The notes beneath the pieces were generated by a model that was not told where the DNA came from, did not search any database, and was given only the letters and a program-made list of their open reading frames with translations. This document shows, piece by piece, positions 44,400 through 51,535 of a stretch of DNA of 64,000 nt. Each line of letters opens with the position of its first letter. Within the stretch, counting starts at the first letter, position 1. Made by a program: the position numbers and the translations under genes. The stretch covers positions 45,619-109,618 of the forward strand of contig CANDCP010000006.1 of the NCBI GenBank assembly GCA_947383215.1. The letters run 5' to 3'. Source of the stretch: an uncultured Roseburia sp. GTDB taxonomy: Bacteria; Bacillota; Clostridia; Lachnospirales; Lachnospiraceae.

Positions 44400-44428
44400 A
44401 TAATAACATTGTTTCAAATTATTTTCAA
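44400..44428 (-). promoter_or_regulatory. antisense promoter opposite the toxin
   Basis: TTGAAA at 44428-44423, exactly 17 bp, TATTAT at 44405-44400 on the minus strand, convergent on the toxin gene. Confidence 0.7.
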
Positions 44429-44727
44429 GCATTTTTACCAACCGACTGTAATTGTTCCTAATCTATTCTCGCATTTAAAAATTCATCTCAAACGCTAATA
44501 TGATAAACTCATTTGCTATAAATTTAGTATTTCAAATAAATTGCGAAATTCATGAAAAAATAAGACAGATTTACCTGTGGACAAGTATCAACTGCTAATA
44601 CATTATCTACCAGATAGCTTAAGTTGAATGAAATGTCGTTTGCTAATCCATTCTATTCACTTACACATTTCTATTCTATTTATCTTATCAGGCGCTAACC
44701 AAGCCTATCGACAGAACAAATGCGAAA

Positions 44728-44796
44728 GAGGGCCATAGATAGAGCATTTTATCTTTTGTAAAAATAATTCTTTCTCCTGCTCTAAATATGACCCTC
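44728..44796. repeat. two-part inverted repeat E2
   Basis: Outer arms GAGGGcCATA/TATGaCCCTC and inner arms AGAGCA/TGCTCT, separated by a 3/3 internal loop. The loop contains TTTTATCTTTTGT, matching the loops of E1 and E3. Upstream of the kinase 2 promoter. Stem bases differ from E1 and E3 while pairing is kept. The 330 bases before it (44391-44727) show no gene. Confidence 0.6.
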
Positions 44797-44813
44797 ACCT
44801 AAAGAATATCATA

Positions 44814-44861
44814 TTTTGTTTTTAATACCTGTTACTTTTGTTATTGTTTTTTGTCGTTTTG
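44814..44861 (+). promoter_or_regulatory. T-rich TTTTTGT box cluster 2
   Basis: CTTTTGT, TTTTTGT and TTTTGG repeats within TTACTTTTGTTATTGTTTTT, upstream of the promoter at 44894. Same character as clusters at 41226 and 46659. Confidence 0.45.
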
Positions 44862-44893
44862 GGTTTCTCGATTTCCTTTTCTTGGGTTTCCAG

Positions 44894-44922
44894 TTGATTT
44901 TCCTATTTTTTCATAATATAAT
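44894..44922 (+). promoter_or_regulatory. promoter of kinase 2
   Basis: TTGATT at 44894-44899, 17 bp, TATAAT at 44917-44922; closely matches the response regulator 1 promoter. Leader of about 100 bases to the start. Confidence 0.8.
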
Positions 44923-44995
44923 TCCATATGAAACACCAAGCACAACCTACCAAGATAGCAGGTTTCATCTATTATTTTACGTATTATACTTTACA

Positions 44996-45024
44996 GATAA
45001 AGGTTACTTTTTGTAACATGGAGA
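44996..45024 (+). promoter_or_regulatory. conserved hairpin leader before kinase 2
   Basis: Same GATAAAGGTTACTTTTTGTA hairpin plus GGAGA as before kinase 1, one base different. Directly precedes the start codon. Confidence 0.55.
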
Positions 45025-45030
45025 ACCACA

Positions 45031-46542
45031 ATGTTAAGAAATGTATTAAAATATTTGTTTACTTTTTTAAGCTGTTTTTATGTTTATCGCAAACTGCTGA
45101 ACCTGAAACCATTTTCTGTCAAAAAAACTTTTACTGCATTTGTTTATAGCCTTTTATTGTCAATCTTTATGCATTTTCTATGCCTTTATATACCATCTGT
45201 CCGTTTTTTTGTACTGACAATCTCCTCTTTCATTTTTATACAAATATCTATGAAAACTGATGCCAAATTAAACTTTATCACAATCATATTCGCAATCTCT
45301 ATCGGCAACATTTTTTATATCATATCCGTTATTTTGACTTCACTGATAATGGCTCCTGTATATTATGGTTCCTACAATCTCCCATGGATTTCAACACAGC
45401 TTTGTATCTGCATTCTACAATATTTACTACTCCATTTACTTTTTTATTTTCCAAGACTTCGAAAGGGAATGCCGTTTTTATACCGTCCCCATACAACAAA
45501 TGCAGGACTTTTTTTCAGCATTATAACTCTTATCTGTATTACAATAGCCGGAATACCTAATACCCCAAACTACATATTTGTTTCCTTTCCAATCTTTATT
45601 TTGGTTCCAACCGCCTGTATATTCGCATATTGGTGGTTGCATAAGATTACGCAGAACTATCTCGCCAAACTGCACAAAACAGAAATCGCATCACTGGAAC
45701 TTGAATTAAAGGAAAAAGATACAATTATTGCTCGTATCGAAGAAGAAAATCAACGCTTAGCCGCCATTATCCACAGGGATAATAAACTGATTCCCTCTAT
45801 GGAAGCCGCCATATACGATTTTCTAAAGGCAGGAAACAAATATTTTCCAAAAGAGTTGAAGGTTCTGGGGCTGACGCTCGCAAGAGAACTGCAGAGCATG
45901 TCGCGCAGCAGACAAACTGATCTGTCCGTTTCCTACACTCCGGAATACAGCGGCCCCTCCACCAGGCTTCCTACCGTGGATATCCTGCTCTCCTTCTTTT
46001 ACAAACATGCTATACAACAGAAAATCACTTATACCGTTACCGTAGAAAATGATTTAAACGATATGACCGTATGCAGCATCCGCGTTGACGATCTCACCCA
46101 TATCCTGGCGGATCTGATCGAAAATGCAATGATCGCAGTCCGTGAATGCACCACGAAGCACGTATATATCCACTTTACTCTTATGGAAAAATACTATGTG
46201 ATTGAAATCTCCGACAGCGGACCATACTTTGATACCGGCACCCTGAATGACTTTGGTCTGAAACACCATACAACCCACAAAGAAACCGGCGGAAGCGGGA
46301 TTGGCCTAATGGATATCTGGAAGATAAAAGAAAAATATCAGGCCTCCCTTTCCATTCTGGAAATTCCGCCGGGCAAAGAATCAATTACGAAAAAGATATC
46401 ACTGATATTTGATCATAAGAACCTCTTTATTCTGCAAACCTTCCGTGCAGATGAGGTGCAGCCCTCGCTGTTCCGCAATGATTTGGTTGTCATGAATGCG
46501 ACGGATGAGAAGGAATTCAATCAGGAAGCTCCTCTTCGCTAA
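45031..46542 (+). CDS. GHKL (AgrC-type) sensor histidine kinase, copy 2
   Basis: 503 residues, close paralogue of 42512-43999 over the full length, including the N-terminal FYVYRKLLNLKPFSVK and the HTTNAG...AGIPN loop between helices. Catalytic features are kept: IIHRDNKLIPSM (H-box), DLIENAMIAV (N-box), DSGPYFDTG, and GGSGIGLMDI (G-box). Divergence is highest in membrane segments and the C-terminal 20 residues, as would be expected if the two sense different ligands. Pairs with the response regulator downstream at 46843. Confidence 0.85.
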   Translation: MLRNVLKYLFTFLSCFYVYRKLLNLKPFSVKKTFTAFVYSLLLSIFMHFLCLYIPSVRFFVLTISSFIFIQISMKTDAKLNFITIIFAISIGNIFYIISVILTSLIMAPVYYGSYNLPWISTQLCICILQYLLLHLLFYFPRLRKGMPFLYRPHTTNAGLFFSIITLICITIAGIPNTPNYIFVSFPIFILVPTACIFAYWWLHKITQNYLAKLHKTEIASLELELKEKDTIIARIEEENQRLAAIIHRDNKLIPSMEAAIYDFLKAGNKYFPKELKVLGLTLARELQSMSRSRQTDLSVSYTPEYSGPSTRLPTVDILLSFFYKHAIQQKITYTVTVENDLNDMTVCSIRVDDLTHILADLIENAMIAVRECTTKHVYIHFTLMEKYYVIEISDSGPYFDTGTLNDFGLKHHTTHKETGGSGIGLMDIWKIKEKYQASLSILEIPPGKESITKKISLIFDHKNLFILQTFRADEVQPSLFRNDLVVMNATDEKEFNQEAPLR

Positions 46543-46559
46543 GGGCTGCTCTCACAGTA

Positions 46560-46631
46560 GAAGGATCACATTCGGAGCACTTTATCTTTTGTGTGAGGCA
46601 TACGTTTCCATTACTCCAAATACGATCCTTC
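46560..46631. repeat. two-part inverted repeat E3
   Basis: Outer arms GAAGGATC/GATCCTTC (8 bp perfect), a 6/6 internal loop, inner arms GGAG/CTCC. Loop includes CACTTTATCTTTTGTGTGAG, near-identical to E1. Starts 17 bases after the kinase 2 stop, the same distance as E1 from the araC stop. Confidence 0.65.
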
Positions 46632-46658
46632 GACTAGAAATCTAACACATTTCGTGTT

Positions 46659-46703
46659 TATTATCTGTTGTTTTTCGTCGTTGCTTTTTGTTGTTTTTTG
46701 TTA
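46659..46703 (+). promoter_or_regulatory. T-rich TTTTTGT box cluster 3
   Basis: TTTTTCG, TTTTTGT and TTTTTGT, the last two 10 bp apart as in cluster 1, upstream of the response regulator 2 promoter. Confidence 0.5.
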
Positions 46704-46749
46704 TACGCAGTCAAATGCGCAAGCCGACGCCGTGTGTATTTCGCGAATC

Positions 46750-46778
46750 TTGACGGAAAATGGAAAGTTATATATAAT
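46750..46778 (+). promoter_or_regulatory. promoter of response regulator 2
   Basis: TTGACG at 46750-46755, 17 bp, TATAAT at 46773-46778. Confidence 0.8.
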
Positions 46779-46842
46779 CTTGTTAGTTCAAATCGGCGCC
46801 GCTGAGACGTATTTCATGAACCAAAGAAGGGAGCGTTCCACT

Positions 46843-47625
46843 ATGAGCAACTGTTTTTCTATTCTTTTAGTCGAAGACAACACCGAGGAATGCGAAGAAA
46901 TTAAAAAATACATAGACACGCTTGATCACGTCAGACTTACAGAGATTACAAACAACTCTGCCGAAGCCATTGCGTCTATAAAGAGAGATTTGCCAAATGC
47001 AGTTATTCTCGATCTGGAACTGCATTACGGAGGCGGCGACGGTCTGCTTTTTCTCACAAGTTTAAAACAACTTAACCTAAAACGGATTCCTTATATCTTA
47101 ATTACGACCAATAACCCAAGCAAAATCATCCACAGAGCCGCGAGGGAGGCCGGAGCCGATTTTATTTTTACCAAATTTCAAAGTGACTACTCGGCAAGGC
47201 GCGTAATTGAGCATCTCTTACAGGTGCACCAGCTTACGGCCTCCCTGTCTCTGTCTGACCCTTCTCCTCTTGCAGAGTCGCCCCAGCAGCAGGAAAGGAA
47301 GATGATCCAGCAGGTTCAACACGAGCTGAATCTAATCGGCATCAGTCCGAAAGTCGTCGGCTACAAATATTTAACAGACGCTATTGTTCTGACAATTCAG
47401 CAGACAGACGCCAATCTCTACCGGGCGCTCGGAGAGAAATATAAAAAGAGCGACGCGAGTATTCAACGCGCAATGCAAAACGCCATTAACCGCACATGGC
47501 GGATATCCGATCCGGACGACCTGTTGACTTATTATACTGCAAGAATTTCTTCCGAAAAAGGTTGTCCCACAATTATGGAATTTATCTTTTACTACGCGAC
47601 AAAGCTGCGCAATCTGTTCATATAA
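46843..47625 (+). CDS. response regulator with Spo0A-like DNA-binding domain, copy 2
   Basis: 260 residues from MSNCFSILLVEDN at 46843 (AAGGGAG upstream); the longer frame to 46654 runs through the promoter. Paralogue of 41371-42156: phospho-acceptor Asp in AVILDLELHYGGGDG, FTKFQSDYSARRV, and the same C-terminal domain with SPKVVGYKYLTDAIVL, SDASIQRAMQNAINRTW and CPTIMEFIFYYATKLR. The putative recognition region is nearly identical in the two proteins, so both may bind the same boxes, while linkers differ. Confidence 0.85.
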   Translation: MSNCFSILLVEDNTEECEEIKKYIDTLDHVRLTEITNNSAEAIASIKRDLPNAVILDLELHYGGGDGLLFLTSLKQLNLKRIPYILITTNNPSKIIHRAAREAGADFIFTKFQSDYSARRVIEHLLQVHQLTASLSLSDPSPLAESPQQQERKMIQQVQHELNLIGISPKVVGYKYLTDAIVLTIQQTDANLYRALGEKYKKSDASIQRAMQNAINRTWRISDPDDLLTYYTARISSEKGCPTIMEFIFYYATKLRNLFI

Positions 47626-47716
47626 TGGCGACTGGGCCGTTACAAAAGGATTTCCGCATCGGCTATAATGCCTTCGTGGCAAAAATACAGCGGTTCCATA
47701 TAAACAAGCAATCAAA

Positions 47717-47748
47717 TCCCCGAACCGTGTTCCGGCACAGTTCGGGGA
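47717..47748. terminator. stem-loop after response regulator 2
   Basis: TCCCCGAAC/GTTCGGGGA perfect arms with an extended imperfect inner stem. No clear T-tract. The remainder of 47626-48039 has no gene; a GGGGC...GCGCCCCC stem near 47783-47815 may be another termination signal. Confidence 0.45.
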
Positions 47749-48039
47749 ATCGAATCAAAAGACCGTAAAAAAATTGAAAAAAGGGGCCATAGTAATTACC
47801 GAAACCAGCGCCCCCTTCATTCTGTTATTTCATCCATCAAAAAATCAGATGCTGCCGGTGTAAATAACAAAAATACCAAGAAGCCGGGATTCAGAAATGC
47901 GATGACCCCCCGGCTTGTAACTATTTACAAATTTTATATCGGTTTTTCACATCTGCCCAAAACCAAAAACGGTCTCCGGCTCCATATCACAACCCGCTCA
48001 TATCCCCCGCTTCTTTTTTTCTGTTTCCAGCCATCTATC

Positions 48040-48828
48040 CTATGAATGTACACAGATCTCTTCATATATTTTATCCAATTCTTCTTTCGTCAGGTTCTTA
48101 AGGCTTTTTCTCACCATCTCATACGACGCTCCATTATAAAACAATTCGATCGCCGCTTCCCTGGACACCTTTTCTGCCCGTTCCTGCGCATACTGCTCTA
48201 TCAATTCGCACATCTCTCTTACCCCCTTCTGTTCTTCCTTGAAATATCTCACTCTCTCCGATATCCGCGGAAATGTCCGATTCTCTCCCTGCGTATTCTT
48301 CATATACTGCAGTAACGACGCAATCTTGCTCCCGTCATCATATTCGGTATTCAGATAAATCTCATAAAATCCGTTTGTTACAACCGTGCCCGTCTCTCGG
48401 ATCACCCTGTCTATATGATACGCCGTCCGATTCTCTCCAAAAATGTCAAACCTGCTAATAAATATAATATAAACATCCGGTATGCGCTCAAACGGCAACC
48501 CTTTTTCCGTCATGAAGGTATCTATATTGGAGCCATTATAACGTACACGACGCTGATGATCCCCGTTGTCCCCCTTCTGTACCTCTATATTCATTTGCCT
48601 TCCCGCGGCATCCCTGCAAAGCACATCCAAAATCACGGATCTTGCCTGCGTATTCCTAAGATATTTCTGTGGCTCGCTGCAGATCACTTCAATCGTGTCA
48701 TCCTCTAATATCGTGTGCAGCATCTCTTCACATACTCCCCTGTCCTCTACAAGCTTGTGAAAAAAGGTGTCGTCTATTATATTTAACTTCTTGACCAGTT
48801 CTTTTTGTTTTTCTAATTCACAACTCAC
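48040..48828 (-). CDS. Rpn/PD-(D/E)XK nuclease family protein (transposase-like)
   Basis: 262 residues using the GTG at 48828 (GGGGGA upstream). A TTG 48 bases earlier coincides with the promoter -10 and is rejected. PD-(D/E)XK core: ARSVILDVLCRDAAGRQMNIEVQKG (Asp, then Glu-x-Gln), preceded by a helical KLNIIDDTFFHKLVEDRG and followed by RVRYNGSNIDTFM. The C-terminal tail, helical with YNGASYEMVRKSLKNLTKEEL, is typical of Rpn-type recombination-promoting nucleases (PDDEXK_2). No terminal inverted repeats are seen. Confidence 0.85.
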   Translation of the reverse strand: MSCELEKQKELVKKLNIIDDTFFHKLVEDRGVCEEMLHTILEDDTIEVICSEPQKYLRNTQARSVILDVLCRDAAGRQMNIEVQKGDNGDHQRRVRYNGSNIDTFMTEKGLPFERIPDVYIIFISRFDIFGENRTAYHIDRVIRETGTVVTNGFYEIYLNTEYDDGSKIASLLQYMKNTQGENRTFPRISERVRYFKEEQKGVREMCELIEQYAQERAEKVSREAAIELFYNGASYEMVRKSLKNLTKEELDKIYEEICVHS

Positions 48829-48867
48829 TCGTATCCCCCATCTCTTTCGTTTTGACTTCCTGATTAC

Positions 48868-48896
48868 ATCATACAACGAATTTACGGCAATTTCAA
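48868..48896 (-). promoter_or_regulatory. promoter of the Rpn-like gene
   Basis: TTGAAA at 48896-48891, 17 bp, TATGAT at 48873-48868 on the minus strand; it also decides the GTG start at 48828. Confidence 0.7.
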
Positions 48897-49023
48897 GAGA
48901 TATAAAGCATCATAAACAAATATTAGAAACAAAAAAATGCAATTGTATGATAACTGCTTATCATTACATCTTTACACTTAATCTTTTTTCAGAAAGCGGA
49001 AAAATTTTCAAACCACAACTGAC

Positions 49024-49170
49024 AAAATAGCTGCAACATGTTATAATTTAAGAAAAAGAGAGATACTATTTATTGCAGATAAAACTAACACTATCCAGGA
49101 ACTGAGTCTGGCAGACATTTTTTATTTAGAAAGTGAACGGACGACACGAAAATATGCCGCAGGATGCTGA
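49024..49170 (+). pseudogene. relic of a LytTR-domain regulator
   Basis: An open stretch without a start codon reads ...FIADKTNTIQELSLADIFYL then ESERTTRKYAAGC and stops. 'L-x-DI-x-YLES' is the signature strand of LytTR DNA-binding domains. Too short to be functional; probably the remains of an agr-type regulator. The rest of 48897-49256 shows no gene. Confidence 0.35.
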
Positions 49171-49256
49171 AAAAAATTAAATGTTCCCATTGAGAAGGTA
49201 GACTTCCTTGTTACCCGGAAAACAACTGACATTTCGCTTGACGCAGGGGGAATATC

Positions 49257-50047
49257 ATGTCAAAAGGAATCGTTTATCAAAATAAAGATATTTTATTTAA
49301 AATTCTCGGTCAGACTTATAAAGAAAAAAGTTTTACGGCATATGGCATCGACTTGCCGCCGATCAAGGAACTGCTTCCCACTGACCTACCGAAGATTGCC
49401 GCAAATGAAAAAAGCGTTGACAACCTGTTTTTGCTGGAAGACGCCACTTATGCGATTGTAGATTACGAATCGGTATACAAAAAATCGAATAAAATTAAAT
49501 ATCTGAATTATATCGCACGGGTAATGGAAAAATACTTTAAGGAAGATGAAACATTCAACCTGCGCCTGATCGTTATCTACACCAGTGATGTACAAAGCGC
49601 GGAACCAACGCTCGAAACAGATTGTTTTACACTGCGTACCGAACAGGCTTTCCTGTCCCATATAGACGGTGAGGCAGCCTTTAATGAAATTCAAAGCAAA
49701 CTCCAATCCGGCATCCCTTTGGCAAATAAAGAATCGTTGACCTAGCTGAACAAATACCGGACGAAGGACAGCGGATTTTTACGCTGTCCGGCGTGATAGT
49801 TGCAAGCGATAAATTTATAAGCAGGGATTACATGGAGCAAATAAGGAGGCGCATCAACATGACACAATTAGGACAGCTTTATGAAAAAGAAAAAATTGAA
49901 TATGCCAACCAAAAGGTAAGGGAAAATGCGAAAGAAATTGCAAAGTCTTTGCTGGAAGACGGCACCGAAATCGTAAAAATTATGAAAGCCACCGGGCTTA
50001 CGGAGGAGGAACTTCTCAATCTTCAAAATGATTTATTAACAGTATAA
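49257..50047 (+). pseudogene. Rpn-like nuclease family gene broken by a frameshift
   Basis: Two frames add up to one protein. The first (49257-49745, 162 residues, MSKGIVYQNKDILFKILG) has a PD-(D/E)XK-like core LFLLEDATYAIVDYES. It runs out at TAG 49743. In the -1 frame from about 49730, RIVDLAEQIPDEGQRIFTLS leads without interruption into the helical tail (FISRDYMEQIRRRINMTQLG ... EEELLNLQNDLLTV) ending at 50047. A single-base change near GCAAATAAAGAATCG explains the break. No standard slippery heptamer is present. Confidence 0.7.
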
Positions 50048-50067
50048 GAAGCGTATTCCATGATTTA

Positions 50068-50092
50068 GGATCAGTTTTCACTGGTCCTTTTT
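50068..50092 (+). terminator. terminator after the frameshifted gene
   Basis: GGATCAGT/ACTGGTCC, 8-bp stem with one G-U, loop TTTC, followed by TTTTTC. Confidence 0.75.
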
Positions 50093-50125
50093 CATAGCTC
50101 AATGGCGCCATTGAGCTATGAAAAA
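50088..50125. terminator. 38-base perfect palindrome
   Basis: TTTTTCATAGCTCAATGG and its exact mirror form an 18-19 bp perfect hairpin with T-runs on both sides, overlapping the previous terminator's T-tract. It fits a bidirectional terminator between convergent genes. 50126-50226 holds nothing else recognised. Confidence 0.65.
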
Positions 50126-50226
50126 GCTTCAAATAAAAGCATTTTCAGAAACACCAAAATGTGGATTATTATGTCAAAAAAGAAGCAGCAAATCCTTGAT
50201 TTTACCGGTTCCACGGCTCGCTGCGA

Positions 50227-51531
50227 CTACTCGGTCCGAATCGTTACGGCCGTAATTACCGGTTGATCCTCGGGTGAAATCGTCCCGTTGCCGTCCGTCG
50301 GCTCCGCCGCCTCACAGACTGCGTCGACAACATCCATTCCCTCTGTCACGTAACCAAACGCCGCATACTCTCCGTCAAGGAACGTGCTGTCCTCATGTAC
50401 AATAAAAAACTGTGAGCTTGCGCTGTCAAAGTCGTTTGAACGCGCCATTGAGATTGCTCCCCTTGTATGAGAGAGAGGATTCTCATATCCATTCTGTGAA
50501 AATTCGCCTACGATCGTCTGTTCGGAGCCGCCCAGCCCGTTGCCGTCCGGGTCGCCGCCCTGCATCATAAATCCTTCCATAATCCTGTGGAACGTCAGCC
50601 CGTTATAAAAACCGCTTTTTGCAAGATCCACAAAATTTTTCACCGTTATCGGAGCCGATTTCTGATCCAGCGCAACTGTGATCTTGCCGTAATCCTGAAT
50701 CTCAATATCCGCATAATACGTAACTGACTCATTTTGTCCGCCGTCCTCGGTTCCCTCGACAACATCGCCGCGGCTTTCGCCCTCCGGCTTATCCGCCCGG
50801 TTGGATTGAAACGCAAAAATCACTCCTACGACAATGCAAAGGCAGATGATCCCTGCCGCCGCGCCGAGAAACAGATTCCTCTTTTTTCTCTTTTGTTCGG
50901 CCGGTCGGGCCGCCTCATCAATAAACGCCAAAATCTGCTCATCCGCCTTCCCGCAAGACGTTTCTCTTCTCATATCTTCTTTAAAGCTTTCAACCAGCTT
51001 ATCGTAAGAGACCGCCGCCCCTGTCTCCTGAATCAGGCTTTCCACATTAGACCTTACAGCCTCGCACAAAAGCGTTGCCGTCTTCTGATTCAAGCCGACA
51101 ATCCCGGCCGCCTGCGCGCTGTCAAGCCCGCAGACCTCGTGCAGCACAAAGAGAAACTGCTGCAGCTTTGGAAGCTGACGCAGCGCAAATTCCCCGTAAT
51201 TTTCCTTACCGTCGTAAACACAGTCCGAGAATGAGACACGGAAATTTTTATTCGCAGGCGCCCGAAACGCTTTCGGCTCACGCCTCGCAATCCTCTCCTT
51301 ACAGTAAGACGCCGCCTTCCCAATGGCCGCGGCCGCAAACGCCTCCTCCGTCATCGGCGCAAAAATCTCGTTCCAAATCTCTTTAAACGTCCAAATCAAA
51401 GCGTCCTGCGCCTGTTTTTCATCTGACAGTAATATCCGCGCAACCGAAAATACCGTTTGCCGGTTTTCTTTGTAGAGAGCTTCCATTGCCTTCTGCCGCC
51501 CTTTCAGGGCGTTTTCTATTATTGTCGCCAT
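50227..51531 (-). CDS. sigma-factor-like domain fused to membrane helix and cyclophilin peptidyl-prolyl isomerase
   Basis: 434 residues. Residues 10-58 resemble sigma-70 region 2 of ECF factors (GRQKAMEALYKENRQTVF, EKQAQDALIWTFKEIW). Residues 112-168 resemble region 4 (FALRQLPKLQQFLFVLHEVCG, AAGIVGLNQKTATLLCEAV). After a basic linker (KRKKR) comes one transmembrane helix (219-241), a Gly/Glu-rich spacer, and a full cyclophilin domain (273-432) with FHRIMEGFMMQGGDP, NGLGGSEQTI, GAISMARS, SSQFFIVHED and FGYVTEGMDVV. Orientation predicted: sigma-like part inside, isomerase outside. It starts 4 bp after the lysR stop. Whether it binds RNA polymerase is unknown. Confidence 0.85.
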   Translation of the reverse strand: MATIIENALKGRQKAMEALYKENRQTVFSVARILLSDEKQAQDALIWTFKEIWNEIFAPMTEEAFAAAAIGKAASYCKERIARREPKAFRAPANKNFRVSFSDCVYDGKENYGEFALRQLPKLQQFLFVLHEVCGLDSAQAAGIVGLNQKTATLLCEAVRSNVESLIQETGAAVSYDKLVESFKEDMRRETSCGKADEQILAFIDEAARPAEQKRKKRNLFLGAAAGIICLCIVVGVIFAFQSNRADKPEGESRGDVVEGTEDGGQNESVTYYADIEIQDYGKITVALDQKSAPITVKNFVDLAKSGFYNGLTFHRIMEGFMMQGGDPDGNGLGGSEQTIVGEFSQNGYENPLSHTRGAISMARSNDFDSASSQFFIVHEDSTFLDGEYAAFGYVTEGMDVVDAVCEAAEPTDGNGTISPEDQPVITAVTIRTE

Positions 51532-51535
51532 AATT

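Noticed and set aside
44816-45016. 66-codon hydrophobic frame before kinase 2, considered as a signal peptide precursor
   Set aside because: It spans the promoter and has no ribosome binding site; composition follows from T-rich DNA.
44000-45030. agrB/agrD-like peptide-processing genes next to the AgrC-type kinases
   Set aside because: No frame with a processing-protease or propeptide pattern was found here or at 42157-42511.
48040-48828. Complete insertion sequence around the Rpn-like gene
   Set aside because: No terminal inverted repeats or target duplication seen on either side; Rpn proteins often occur without mobile ends.
49720-49745. Programmed -1 frameshift in the broken nuclease-family gene
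   Set aside because: The sequence AAATAAAG is not a standard slippery heptamer and no downstream stimulatory hairpin is evident; a simple mutation is more likely.
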